NCBI GenBank assembly: GCA_030762895.1
Contig: CM061064.1
Coordinates: forward strand, 134,113,402-134,177,401
Length of the DNA stretch: 64,000 nucleotides
Source: Sophora flavescens
Taxonomy: Eukaryota > Streptophyta > Magnoliopsida > Fabales > Fabaceae
Reading direction: 5' to 3'
Position 1 is the first letter of the stretch; the number at the start of each line of letters is the position of its first letter. Under the pieces are notes generated by a model, which saw nothing but the letters and a program-made list of their open reading frames with translations, was not told the DNA's origin and made no database searches. Below are positions 1-11,185 of the stretch, piece after piece. The position numbers and the translations under genes are program-made.

Positions 1-1422
1 CATGATCATCAAAATTAGCTAGGGATATCAAAATTTCACATACTCTTAGATCCATGACCTTAGAGTAGTATAGAATTAAGAGCAACGCTCATAAGTTGAA
101 TACCAAAACAAAATCATCCAAGTCCTCAAGAACATGGATTCGGCCTTCACATTGAAAATAGGCTAGGGACTTTATTTTGATACAACACTTTGGATCCAAC
201 CTATACATGATATGAAAAGATGAAATGCAAGTTCACATACTAAGGAAAACAAACAAAATATCCTCCACCCAACAAGCAAGGTTTCGACCTTGCAGAGAAA
301 AATGGGGAGGAAAACTTTGTTTACAACAAACTCTTGGATTATGATAGTAGAGTTGATAACAGGGACATAGAAATTGGTTTCACATTTTTAGGATTTTTCT
401 ATGATTTTCTATGAATTATCAAACTTCTAGATTTAAGAATTCGAAAAAATGAATAAGGCATTGAATCATGAAAATATATGAAGAACATAGTGTTTAATGA
501 TGATGAGGATCAAGGATTACCTCTTGGAATTGGAAAAAGTACAAGGAATCACCAAGTTGTTTCACAAACTAGCTTATGGAAGCTTAAGCTTTTTAATTAA
601 AAATGGAGGAAAGCTCTCATGAAGAAGATGATAATGCCTTAAATAGAAGTGAGGATGGCCTCCTTGGGTGCTTGGGCCATGGGGTTTGAGGGGTGTTTGT
701 GTCCAAAACACAAATTTTGAGGGGCAAAATAGTAATCTAGTACAATGGCAAACTTATAGTTAAAACCAATATCAAGGACTAAATGGTTAAATCAATAAAA
801 TGACATCATGACTAAGGTGAGTCACCTATATGACTCACCCCTTGTGAGTCACCACTTGTCTCCATCCATTGAATGTCGGATTTTGTCTCTGTACGTCCGT
901 TCTCGACTCCGTCGATTACCCGGTTAAGGTTTCTGTCTGTTTTTCGATCGAAAATTCTCAAAATAACCAAACTCGTTGGAAATATGTTTTAAACAAAATC
1001 CATTTCTTTCACGAGTCAAATTAGGTTTTCTGATCATTGAAATCTTACTGTCAATAAAAACGCCGATTGTTTTTCGACTGAACTTTTACCAAAATTCGTC
1101 CGATTAAACATAATTTTTCATTTCTGATCAGAAATTTGGAAAGTAGAATTCCTCATGGACAAAATATTAAAAAAAACTATAAATTTCAATTTCGGGTCAA
1201 ATTAGGGTTTTCTGCCGATATAAAATTATACTGTCAGTAAAAATGCAGACCGGTTTCCGTCTGAATTTTAAACCCAAAATTTCACCGTATACTTATAAAA
1301 ATAAGTATAATATGAACATGACTTTGGTTTTCCCAAAATCATTTTCTAAGTGTCGAATAAAAATATAAACATATTTATATAATTTCTGATATTAGAAAGT
1401 AGCGAAAAGTCGGGGTGTTACA
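1..1422 (-). mobile_element. Ty3/gypsy (Tekay-like) LTR, 3' copy, minus strand
   Basis: Read on the minus strand, the LTR begins with TGTAACACCCCG at 1422. Just upstream, at about 1423-1460, lies the gypsy pol tail motif (a GAGGACGAAATTT-like stretch). The LTR runs leftward and may continue past the window edge, so its far end is not defined. The TGTAACACCC start and the preceding motif are typical of Tekay/Del-type chromovirus LTRs. No internal coding potential was seen. Confidence 0.6.
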
Positions 1423-2325
1423 GACTACGCCTCTTAAAAAAATTTCGTCCTCGAAATTTCGTGATACGAAGCTAGACATAGGCTAACTCAAATATTCCGC
1501 ACAATCTATCGAAATGAAAGAATGCGTTGAGTCTGGATAAAAAGTATAGTTAAAAGATTACCGTTGTAGTTCAAAGTCTCAGTTCCTCTCACATTATAAA
1601 CTCTACCCGTAGTCGTTGGCTTATTCGTGCTGGTGTTATTGGCAGTAGGTCCATGCCTTGGAGCATTACAATCCCTTCATAAATGTCCAACTTGATCACA
1701 ATTAAAGCACTTCATTCCACTCACTGGGCATTTATCAGCCATATGATTTTGGTCTCCACATTTGTAACACCTCCTAACTTGACCTCGGTTTTGGTTCTGT
1801 TGACCTCCACTTCCCAACTCAGAATTATTGGGACGACGCTGTTGCTGATTCTGGTTATTTCCTGGTGGTCGGAAATAAGGTTCATTCTATACTTGTTTTC
1901 CTTTTTGGTTCTGGAATTGACCCTTTGACCTAGTCGGTCCTCCTACCATTCCTCTGTTACCCCTTTCTCTCCTTATCAGCTCTATTTTTCTACACTTCTC
2001 GACTAATGCTTGAAAATTCCGAATTTCTAATGGTAGCACTGATTCTTTAATCTCGAAACGCAGTCCCCCCTCAAAACGCTCACACTTCCAATCCTCGTCT
2101 GGATTGTTCTGGAAAAAAAGAAATTACTTGGCTAGCGATTCAAACCTTGCAGCTTATTCTTCGATAGTTAAATCCCTCTGCTGAAGTCACAAAAATTCAT
2201 TCTCCTTCTCAGCTCGGCACTTTGAGGAAAATACTTGTTCAAGAACCTGTTTCGGAATACTTCCCAAGTAATCTCCTGATTCTCTACTTCCAGCAGTTGT
2301 TGGGTGCCTTTCCACCAATACTCGG
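1423..2325 (-). pseudogene. Ty3/gypsy gag remnant, pol deleted
   Basis: Minus-strand translation shows a retrotransposon gag core (YWWKGTQQLLE near 2320, then a KCRKIEL-type end near 1985). Two CCHC zinc knuckles follow at about 1676-1780: CYKCGDQNHMADKC, then CFNCDQVGH. The reading frame carries several stops and frame changes. Past the knuckles it reaches a GRVYNV segment near 1600 and then jumps almost directly to the pol-end motif and the LTR at 1422. Protease, reverse transcriptase, RNase H and integrase are therefore missing by internal deletion. The N-terminus is cut at 2325 by an oppositely oriented LTR. In the intact family this protein would form the virus-like particle and bind RNA. 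Confidence 0.7.
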
Positions 2326-3050
2326 TGTAACACCCTTCTCAGGCACTACATTGTCTATGACATTTCTATTTTTATAAGACCGAGTAAAGCGAAAAATAAT
2401 TATTTTACCAAAAATACGGGTTAATTTTTTCTTTTCTCTTTCGCAATAATACCATACATAGTCTTTAACATATAACATCAACTTATGCATCAATATTATA
2501 CAAACCAAGTTCCAAGTACCATCATAAAGAAGGTGGAAATACCAACGCCAGTAAATAACAACAGACTGAAATATGTCTATAATAATAATATATTTAGAGG
2601 CCTCCATGAAATATAACATAGACACGAGACTGGCCAGACACAAAATACTGAGAAAAATCCATTATACTAAAGCCCTCGAGACTGTGTCCATGTCTCCAAG
2701 TACGCTCAAACTCCAGCAGCATGTGATGGAGAAATAGTGTTGTCGTCATCTTCGTCCAACGCAAAATAGAAAACAGCAAACCAGAAAATACATAAATGAT
2801 GTGAGATTTCCATTCATCTTACACTTAACGCAGACATGCAGTGGTACGACACACAGGTACGTACAAATATCAATAAACAGTTATATCATCCATCACAACA
2901 GAAATAATAATGTTTCACAACAACATAATCACAAGGCACTGCTTTTCCTAGATAAGAGACATCTAAGACTTGAGGAATGACCTTTGATCCCCTATACCAT
3001 GGTTTTAACAAACAGTCGGAGAGAGTGGTTCGGAGGATTGTTTCGGACTA
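2326..3050 (+). mobile_element. LTR fragment inserted in the gag remnant
   Basis: The sequence starts TGTAACACCC on the plus strand exactly where the minus-strand gag homology stops. This suggests an LTR inserted in the opposite orientation. The first 40 bases resemble the LTR start at 62685 (TGTAACACC...GGCA.TAC). The right end is not clear, and no matching target duplication was found. Confidence 0.4.
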
Positions 3051-3217
3051 CGCCGGCCTTGGGCAATAGAATGCGTCCAGGGTCATCAACTTGCACATTG
3101 GCTTTTTTGGGAACATCCTACACTGCCAGAAAATACATAGTGTCTAGTAGAGTATGTTGGTGTATTGCAAGATCACCATGCCACAGAATGGTAACCAACT
3201 GGGCCTATACGAGTATT

Positions 3218-3974
3218 TCATGTTTGTGCTATAGGTACCCAAATCTGTTTGGGTGCTTTTGAGTTAGTTGCAGCAATAGTTCCTTTAGGAACCCATATAT
3301 ACTTAGATTTATTGTATGCAGATTTTCTATATTGACATGTAGAAGCTATGTGTCCTTTTCTAGCACAAAAGTTGCATTTAACAAATGGTGTGTCTGATGT
3401 CTTAGGTGCGGCAAAAAAATTCTTGAAAGATTTCTCATGTATCTTAGGTTCATAGCCTATTCCAGCCTTATCATAAACACACTTTTGTTGTCCTAATAAA
3501 GCATTCAAGTTATCTCTACCATTTGTGAACTTGGCTAAGTCATTTTTCAGTTTTTTCAACTTCTTTAGTCAATGTACAACACTTAGAACAATTAGAGATA
3601 GATGCAATCAAGACCTTAATCCTACCTTCTAGTTCTCTTTCTTTCATTTTCAAGCATGCATAATTATCACATTGTTTAACAATTATTTTTCTAGATGAGA
3701 CAACTTGTTTAGCAATCTTAAGATATTCAGCATGTAACTCATCAAATGCATCTTGCAATTTATCAAAAGTAGGTTGTGAATCAGAATTTACCTCACTCTC
3801 TGAATCACTGTTATTGCTGGCCAACAAGCACAAGTTTTCCTCCTCAAATTCAAATTCTTCAGTGGAATCTACATCATTATCATCCCAAGCAATGTAGGCC
3901 TTTCTTGGCTTTCTCCACTTTTTATCCTTTTCTACACTTTTTATCCTTTCATTCACTTCAGCAATTGCAGCCAT
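3218..3974 (-). pseudogene. SIRE-like Ty1/copia gag C-terminal part
   Basis: On the minus strand this encodes the C-terminal half of a SIRE/Maximus-type copia gag. It has an acidic region after AYIAWDDND, a long charged coiled-coil-like stretch, the conserved NALLGQQKCVYDKAGIGY segment, one CCHC knuckle (CNFCARKGHIASTC) and the KYIWVPKG tail repeated as KQIWVPI. A one-base frameshift in an A-rich run near 3545 splits it into two overlapping frames. The usual N-terminal UBN2 gag domain and the pol region are absent. The assignment rests on recognised motif order, not a search. Confidence 0.65.
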
Positions 3975-3980
3975 TTCAAT

Positions 3981-5003
3981 TTAATGATTTTTCTTCTGAT
4001 TTTCCTCAACATTTTCCAGCGTTTTCATCAGTTTCTGCAGGAAATCAGAAGGTGCATTTTCTTGTCCAGTTGAAGTACCAGCTGCAGTAGTTTCCTTGTT
4101 TCCAGCTTTCCTTATCCATCTTCCATCTTCTTTCTTCAGTTTCATTTTGCTCACAATTTCTTCACCAAACTTGTGAGTTATTCTTCTTGCAAGCTTCTTT
4201 TCTTCTCCATCAAAAGGAACACTAAAATGAGCTAGGATTATGCAGACCAGTGCAGGGTAGGCAAGCATCATCTTGCTTTTCTTGCATTCTATCATGTGTG
4301 CAGCAACACAGTACCCCCATCTAATTTGCTTCTCATTCAGCATAGCCCACATAAGCATTAAATCATAGTTTTGCAGAATAGAGTGATTTCCTCCTCTTGG
4401 AATTAAAATTCTACAGACAACATAATGCAGAAGTCTATCCTCTACACTCATTATACTGGTATATGTAACTCTAGCTTCGGGTTCATTAGAGGTAACTAAA
4501 TCTGGTCTAGCCGGTACTTTATCATACTCATTATACCACTCAGATTTGGGACCATTTCCAGCAATGCTAGGTCCATAATAAGGTAGGTTAGCAAGATTGC
4601 TGAATTCCTCTAATGACATTTTTATCTTAATTCCCTTAACTTCAGAGCTAATTCCATTAGTATTCATTTCCAAATTCGAGTAAAAGACTTTGATCAGTAA
4701 GGGGTGATAGTCAAACTGAGTTTGCACAAACTCAGTTAGCTTTTGACAGACTATAATTTCAGGAAAGTTAAACTCATTATCCTCAAAATATTTTACATCC
4801 ATTACCCAAGGTTCAAGAATTTCTCTATCTCTGAAATTTTTCTTAAAGAATTACTTTTGATCAGTATCAGAGAAATACCTTATCAGAAAAACATCTTCAT
4901 CCATAAAAGAAGTTAAAGCAATCTTTTGCTTCTTTTCTTTCTGCTTGGAGGGTTCCACTTCCTTCTTCTTCTTCTTCTTTTCAGTGTTTTTGGAAACTTC
5001 TAA
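3981..5003 (-). pseudogene. PF20167-like plant transposon-associated ORF with in-frame stops
   Basis: A 273-codon minus-strand frame starting at 4802 has the pattern of the putative plant transposon protein family (PF20167-like). It includes a central YVVCRILIPRGGNHSIL segment, then DLMLMWAMLNEKQIRWGY and a hydrophobic AYPALVCIILAHF stretch. The same frame extends upstream to about 5003, with a lysine-rich leader (EKKKKKKEVEPSKQKEKKQK) interrupted by one TAA near 4850. Downstream it is separated from the copia gag frame only by a TAA and two codons, so the two are in phase. The function of this domain is unknown. Proteins of this type sit in plant retroelements. I cannot tell whether it belongs to the same element as the gag piece. 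Confidence 0.5.
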
Positions 5004-5027
5004 GTCAGCTGAGAGCCAAAACAACAA

Positions 5028-5040
5028 TTGGTATCAGAGC
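5028..5040 (+). other. Primer-binding-site-like motif (initiator tRNA-Met)
   Basis: TTGGTATCAGAGC matches the usual Ty1/copia PBS complementary to initiator tRNA-Met. It lies on the plus strand, opposite to the neighbouring minus-strand gag pieces, so it must belong to another element or a rearranged one. Confidence 0.5.
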
Positions 5041-5478
5041 AGTCAGACATACATCCAATGATTACATAGCTGTACCTGACAAATAATTTTCTTATTTCCA
5101 AAAATCATTTTCATTAAAAAAAAAATTATTCGTTTTAATGCAGGTTATGAAAATTGATTTTCTTCATGCATCTTTTTAGTTGAGCTATTTTGTGACTAAG
5201 AGATTTCTTTCTCTTACAAATCATCTAAGACTTAAATCTAAAATTCTCCTTTAAGCTTGGTCTTGATGATCCTTTTATCTTTGACTTTGCTCTTTTGATT
5301 TCTACATGTAGCTCCTTGATTCCTTCAAGTTCTTCCTTGAATATTTTCCTTGAATTTGCTTAATGAACTTGTTGATCACTGCTTGATACCTGTCTTTGCA
5401 ATTTGACACTAAAACACTTGCACACACATTAAAATGTATTTGTCATATATCAAAATCTCTAAGTCATTGAGTCTTACA
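5041..5478 (-). mobile_element. Possible SIRE-like LTR terminus, minus strand
   Basis: Read on the minus strand from 5478 the sequence starts TGTAAGACTCAATGAC. It continues with GAGATTTTGATATATGACAAA and an AATGTGTGTGCAAGTG stretch, which resembles the start of SIRE/Maximus LTRs. The other end is not resolved. Confidence 0.35.
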
Positions 5479-6839
5479 CATAAGGCCACGCTCTAGGTGG
5501 GAACACCCAACGCTATACTGGGCAGCAACCAGAGAGTTCATTTCTCCCCTGTAAAAGTTGCAACCAGAGAGTTCTTAAGAGAGAAAGAAAAGTGGGTAGA
5601 GAGAGAAAGTGGTGGTTGTGGTTCGTTTGACCGTCTAATCGTGATTCTGACCACGTTTATGCAACCAGGGCAACGAGTACTTGACATATCTGCTTTCGAT
5701 TCTTCAATCTGCTGAGGTAATGCTCGAATCCCTAACATGTTGGCATGTCGACATTGTTGACATTAAGCGTTCTTAGTTATTTCCCCTAATTTCTCTATCG
5801 TTTCTTGCTTCGTTTACGCTCTTTGAGCAAGATTAGGGTTTATGACTATGTCGGGATGCTGCCGGTGTGTTAGGGCAAATTTTAGAGCATCGAGGAGCTC
5901 CAGAGAGGATGAGACGATGGCTGATTTGTAGGGGAGAGGACGTGTTTCGAGACTTAAAGCGAGCACACGCGAATACTCAAGGTGGGGAGAAAGTATCTAA
6001 CTCATCGAGGAGGAAAACATAATATTGCATATTAATTTATGTGTGCAGGGTGACCTAGACCTACTAGTGGTCAACTAGTCAACAATAGCTAAACCCTCAT
6101 TGAAAATGGCTTTAGAACAATGGTTAGGTTTTAGTTGTTATAGGCTTGTCGGCTTTAAGGCAAAACTCCAGGTTAGACAATTGTTGATTGAGGATGATGA
6201 GATATATGTTGCTATGATGTTTTGTCTGATTGGTTGATTGCTATTTTAATATTTATTATTGATATGTTAGTATTGTTGATATATGATATCTGTATATTTA
6301 CATGATGTTGTTGAGGTTGATTAGATTATCTGTTAGAAACCCTAGTTGACACCTTATGGTTACACTGTTTGTGAAAGTGATGAGACTGCGGTATATAGGT
6401 ACAACAAGACGAGAATCTGATGCTTGGCATCATTTGATTGGTTAGGATGATATTGTACTGGTGTCAACTTAGGTTTGTGCATTGCATAGTTGTCAAAGTG
6501 GCGAGCCGCGTGACTGGGAGTCATGCAAGGATGGTGTACCCGGGTGCTGGTACGAAATATGGAGAGGGACGATTCTGGGAACCTTGGGGATGTAGTTCGG
6601 TTCATAACGATCTATAGTGACCAGTGATTTGCACTCACTGTGCCGTGATCCCCATGGGAGCTTGACTATCCTGACGTCTGACCCTAAGTATTCTAGTCGC
6701 ATGTGGACCTTCAAAGGCATCCAAGATACCCCTATTGGAGTTGAGCTCATAAGGGGAAGGACCCTTATTGGCTACGGTGAGCGGATGAGAGGACAAGTGA
6801 GGGCAGAATGGGCGCCGGGAGCAAAGGGGGAGAGTGCAA
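5479..6839. other. Unassigned repeat-like sequence
   Basis: No gene was recognised. The 15-mer GCAACCAGAGAGTTC occurs twice (about 5524 and 5559). The 6300-6840 part has the look of a degenerate LTR (mixed GC, TATA-like stretches, no open frame with a known motif), but no termini or target duplication were found. Confidence 0.3.
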
Positions 6840-7427
6840 AGACACTACAAAAAAACAACTGTTTAGCGACCGTAATATTCGGTCGCTAAACAGTGTAAAC
6901 TGGTCGCTATTTAATTTAGCGACCGAATTAGCGACCGATTAAGGGTGGTGGCTGAATACCTGGTCGCTAAGGTTTTAGCGACTGAATTAATATTTGGGTC
7001 GCTAATTGGCGACCGAATTTTCAGTCGCTAAATAATAATAAACGGTCGCTATTAGGTTGGTCGCATTTTTTGGGTAACCATTTCTAGCGACCGATAATCG
7101 GTGGCTAGTTTGGTTGCTAATTTTGGTTAATGTTAACCTATATTAGCGATGGATTTTCGGTCGCTATACCTCATCTGTAAATGTTAAATAAAGTTTAGCG
7201 ACCTTTCTAATTCGATCGCTAAATTGGTTATTATTAAAAAAAATTTAATTTTAATTTTTAAAATAAATTTTTTTTCTGATTTTCTTTAAACGTTAGAAAA
7301 TTACTAATAAAACACACCAAATTACTTATGAAATATACAATCATAAAAAATAATAAATATATATAAAAAGAATAATCCAAAATGTAGTACAAGAATCGTT
7401 TAAAGTCAAAAATATGGAGAAAAAAAA

Positions 7428-8260
7428 TCAGTCATGATGAGGGGGAGATGGAGGAATCCAATCATCCTCAGCGTCCATACCACCGACGTCTGCTAGCTGA
7501 TCATCCTCTGCAGTAGCAGCATCAGTAGCTGGCGGCGGAACTGGAGGAGCGGCAGCAGGCGGCACAACCGTCAGAGCATCATCTGGAGCAACTGGAGTCT
7601 GGATCCTCATCTGCTCCAACACCAGCCGCAGTGTCTGGCCCTGCTCGATGCTCGCCTGCATCAGCTGCTAGTGTTCCTGAGTCAACTGTGCAATCTGGTT
7701 CACCATCTGCTGCTCTCTCTCGCTCTTCTCTCGAAGCTCCGCGTTCAGCTGCGTGATGGTGTCCTGCATTTGGTGGAACTGCTCCTGAGGGACGATATCG
7801 ACGCAGGAAGGAGCAGGCGTGCCGGACGATGAAGCGATAAACTCGCCTCCCAGGTGTCTGAGGTCATACACATGCCCCTTCTTGTTCCTGCCCCCAATGA
7901 CCTCCAAATAAATGGCATTATCGTCGACGGAGACAGGAGAGCAGGGCCCATCACCAGTCAAAGCCTCATCTTGTGACTGTGAGGCACGTGATATGGCATC
8001 GTCCTTCTTCTCGTTGAAGCCCACCTACAAAGTATAGTTGAAGAGATTTAGTTAAAATTATATCTAATATTAACAAATCATTTATAATAAATTACAAGTA
8101 AACACTAAATTATTTTTTTGCTTACAGCATAGTTACGGGCCTTGTCGTTGACCCATGTCCCCGACTTCAACTTCTTCTCGCCCTCGATGTTTTTCACGGA
8201 GAAATCATGGTGGCTTTGGAAGTAGTTATGTGGGTCGTGTCACATTTTTTTACTTAAAGC
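7428..8260 (-). pseudogene. Transposase_24 (PF03004-like) gene remnant of the CACTA element
   Basis: Minus-strand exons read ..HNYFQSHHDFSVKNIEGEK and GTWVNDKARNYA (about 8126-8240). An intron ends at TTTGTAG near 8026, followed by VGFNEKKDDAISRA and the family signature YLEVIGGRNKKGHVYDLRHLG. A glutamine/glutamate-rich coiled-coil tail (EQFHQMQDTITQLNAEL) and a Pro/Ala/Asp-rich C-terminus follow. A TAG at 7668-7670 interrupts the frame in the coiled coil, and reading continues in the same frame afterwards (QLMQASIEQGQ). The family accompanies CACTA elements and its precise role is not settled. N-terminal exons are missing or degenerate. Confidence 0.7.
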
Positions 8261-9700
8261 TGCTGCTTTAGAGATGGTAAGGAAGTTCTCCAAAAGCTGA
8301 TGTCCATATGTATGGTGAGGCCTTCAGGCTCTACAAATCCTTTGTTATCCGCCTTTTAAATGAATTCAAAGGTACCTTTCAAGAGTTTGGTTAATTAAAA
8401 GTATGCAGGTTTGTAATTCTACATTTCTGAACTTTTATCACAACGATATTTGCATGATGTTAATTTTCATGGAGAAAAACATACTATGTCAATTAAATCA
8501 TTTCAATTAGAGTCAGTTTGATAAATCTCATATCTCAAAATTTCAAACCCGCCCACCCCCACCCCAAGTGTGTACCAAACTGACCTCGAGAATGAATTAT
8601 TCATGGCATCATTTTGAAGTTTTTGAAATTGGATTACGTTTACACCCAAAAAAACAAAAATAAATAAATCACAGGATATGGTCTCTGTGTGCATTAAGGA
8701 GACATACCATAGAACTATGTTATTTGCACATCACAATCTCTTGCATCTCCCTTTATACTCTTTCATAGGGAAAATGGACCCTTTTCTCATTAACTTAAGG
8801 TGTAAAAGGAGATGTTGGAGATTGTGATGAATGAATAACATTAATGCATAACATGTGATACTTCCCCAACCCCCTTTAACCATTGTGGTTGAGGCTATAA
8901 TTGATTGGAGTTTCTCTAATCTCTATTATGTTTGTGTGAAGTCTTTTTTGTTTTCATCCAAAGCTTAGCTATATTCATGAGACCAGATAGCTAATAAATC
9001 TTTCTGCTGCCAGGTCCTATCAAGACCGTTGCTTGTCCTTTCAATTGCATCAACCTTTTTTTGATCAATCAAAATGTTGCAATGGAACGTCAGATTGTAT
9101 TACTAATTCACATGATTCAGTAGCATACTTAGAACCATCTCCTGTGCAGGATGATATGAATACAAGGGTATATGAATGCTCCTAATCTTCATGCTAAGGT
9201 TTATGTGTGTGCTTATTTAACCCCTTTATCTAGCTAAGAATAGTAGAAAATATATTTATCCGACATTAATCTGTTGGGGGCATCGATAAATTTCGAAGTT
9301 TTCATTTAGCTATGCAAATAAGTGTTATACAACAACTAAACTAAAACTTGGTGCTACCCCAAGGTAACCAGATTTGTCATGCCACTCGAGTTTTTGTCTT
9401 TGGAACATTTTTGTAATAAAATTTGGATTAATTACAGTCTCTGTTTCTGATATTTCATTTTACAATCATGATTGGCCTCATTCTGCAATCTGCAGTTTCC
9501 ATTCAAAGAGAAAAAGATGAACCCTCAGAAAATTTTTGGACCCTCTTAGACATACCACCAGACCAGAATTTTTGGACACACTCACAAAGTAACCAAAACA
9601 GTAATCATCATTGTTGCAAAAAGAATTTCAGAGTCTGTGAAATAACAATAAAATGGAGAATGAAGGGCGCAGGGGGATACATAGAAGGAAGGAGGGGATA
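8261..9700. other. Interior of CACTA element, possible captured sequence
   Basis: Not recognisable as transposon genes. A short plus-strand stretch at about 8298-8372 could encode VHMYGEAFRLYKSFVIRL and ends at a GT donor-like site (AAAGGTACC), which would fit a captured exon. The host gene was not identified. The remainder is AT-rich non-coding sequence. From 9700 the GC-rich tract up to the right subterminal repeats is probably the 5' untranslated part of the element's own gene. Confidence 0.25.
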
Positions 9701-10497
9701 CCTTTGCAGTGGTCCTTGCGGTTGTCCCTGTGGTGGCCGGAGCTCTACGGTGGTGGCACTGTTTCTGCGGAGCGAAAGACCAAAGATGAGAGGGAGGAAA
9801 AGGAAGAGAAGAAAGGAAGAGATGAGAGGTAAGAAGACTTACGTACTGTGATACGGTGGTGGCCGTACTGGTGCGGTGGTGGCGGTTGTGGAGACGGGCG
9901 ACGGACTGGCGCGGTGGTGGAGGTAGGGAGCGGAGCTGAGAGAGGAAAAATGAAGAAGTGAGGAAGGAAATGGGAGATTTCGCGATTTAGGGATTTCAGT
10001 TTTAGCGACCGAAATAATTCGGTCACTAATTCGGTCGCTAAAATGGTTAGTTTGAATTTGAATTTATAATTTCAGCGACCGATTTAAATTTCGGTCACTA
10101 ACACGCGCTATTTTATTTTTTTTACGCGCCGTTTAGCGACCGAATTAATATCGGTCGCAAATATAAATAAAGTTTAGAGTATAAATTCATAAATTTAGCG
10201 ACGGATTTCTAAATCGGTCGCTAATGTAAATAAAGTTTGACCGTTGCATTTAATTCGGTCGCCATTTCGGTCGCTAAAAATTCATAAATTTCTGACCTTT
10301 ACTTTCCTTTGTTTAGCGACCGACATAACGACCGATATCTCTGCTACGCTCTATTTCGGTCGCTATTTCGGTCGCAGACTCAACTCTAACCAGTGTTTCA
10401 TGTAGATCCTACAATCGGCCGCTAAGGTCGCAAATAGCAACCAAAAAATTCGGTCACTATTTTCGGTCACCAAATGACCTTTTTTTTTGTAATGAGA

Positions 10498-10850
10498 GGA
10501 AATAAGGAAGAAATGGTTCTCGAGTGTGATTTAGGAATTTTAGTTATTAGCAACCGAACTAATCGATTGCAATTTAAAAAAATTGTTCACTAAATAGCTC
10601 CCGGAAACTTTTACAAGGGTGTGGTTTAGAGACCAATTTAGTTCGATCGATAAGCACTTAAGCAGTGCCCAATAAATGCGTTACCCAATATTGCTAAACG
10701 ATTGGTTAATTTGAGACCAATCAATTCGGTCGATAATCCAGTCATGACAGGCAAGTAACCAAACTTTTCGTTTGCCTATATCGGTGCTATTTGCAATGAT
10801 CATTTTTTAGCTGCTATTTTCGGTTGCTATTTGCAACTTTTTTTGCAGTG
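10498..10850 (-). mobile_element. Remnant of an older related CACTA right end
   Basis: This stretch is a diverged copy of the right end of the adjacent CACTA element. It has a similar purine-rich lead-in (GAAATAAGGAAGAAATGG), decayed AGCAACCGAA-type repeats, and a terminus that reads inward as CACTGCAAAAAAAG. The younger element appears to have inserted into or beside it. No left end was found. Confidence 0.55.
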
Positions 10851-11120
10851 GATTATGGGTTGTTTAAGGACAAAGGTCCTCTAAAATGAGTTTTATTATA
10901 AAGTGAGAAATTATTTAGACTTAAGCAGATGAAGGGTCAATACAACCTTAACAATCAAGCTCATTTTAGAGAAGCATATTTGTTTAAATACCTATACAAG
11001 GTTGTTGGAAATTAAAATGTGTAGGTTTTTTATTCAATAAATCAACTCCTTTCTAGCCGATTTATACCTCACTAACCATAAGATGAAAGAACTAATTCTC
11101 GTCGAACAAAGATGAAAGAA

Positions 11121-11126
11121 TTTATT
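11121..11126 (-). terminator. Candidate polyadenylation signal of the lyase gene
   Basis: AATAAA on the minus strand, 60 bases beyond the stop codon at 11186. It is plausible as the near-upstream element. Other AATAAA matches occur farther on, so the actual cleavage site is unknown. Confidence 0.35.
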
Positions 11127-11185
11127 GCAATGCACAAAGTCTAATTACACGCCTATGTACCGTGTTAGCTAGAAGTTGGGCACTA

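Larger units (their letters stand above)
6843..10494 (-). mobile_element. CACTA (En/Spm) element with TSD AGA
   Basis: The left end is CACTACAAAAAAAC and the right end, read inward, is CATTACAAAAAAAAA. Both are flanked by the 3-bp duplication AGA (6840-6842 and 10495-10497), as expected for CACTA elements. Both subterminal zones (6860-7240 and 9990-10480) are packed with direct and inverted copies of a TTAGCGACCGAA / TTCGGTCGCTAA motif, the likely transposase binding sites. It carries remnants of a Transposase_24-type gene and no TNP2-type transposase, so it looks non-autonomous. The right TIR has one mismatch in the CACTA core (CATTA). Confidence 0.88.

Noticed and set aside
1683..1928. Plus-strand open frame with hydrophobic product
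   Set aside because: Antisense to the gag zinc-knuckle region.
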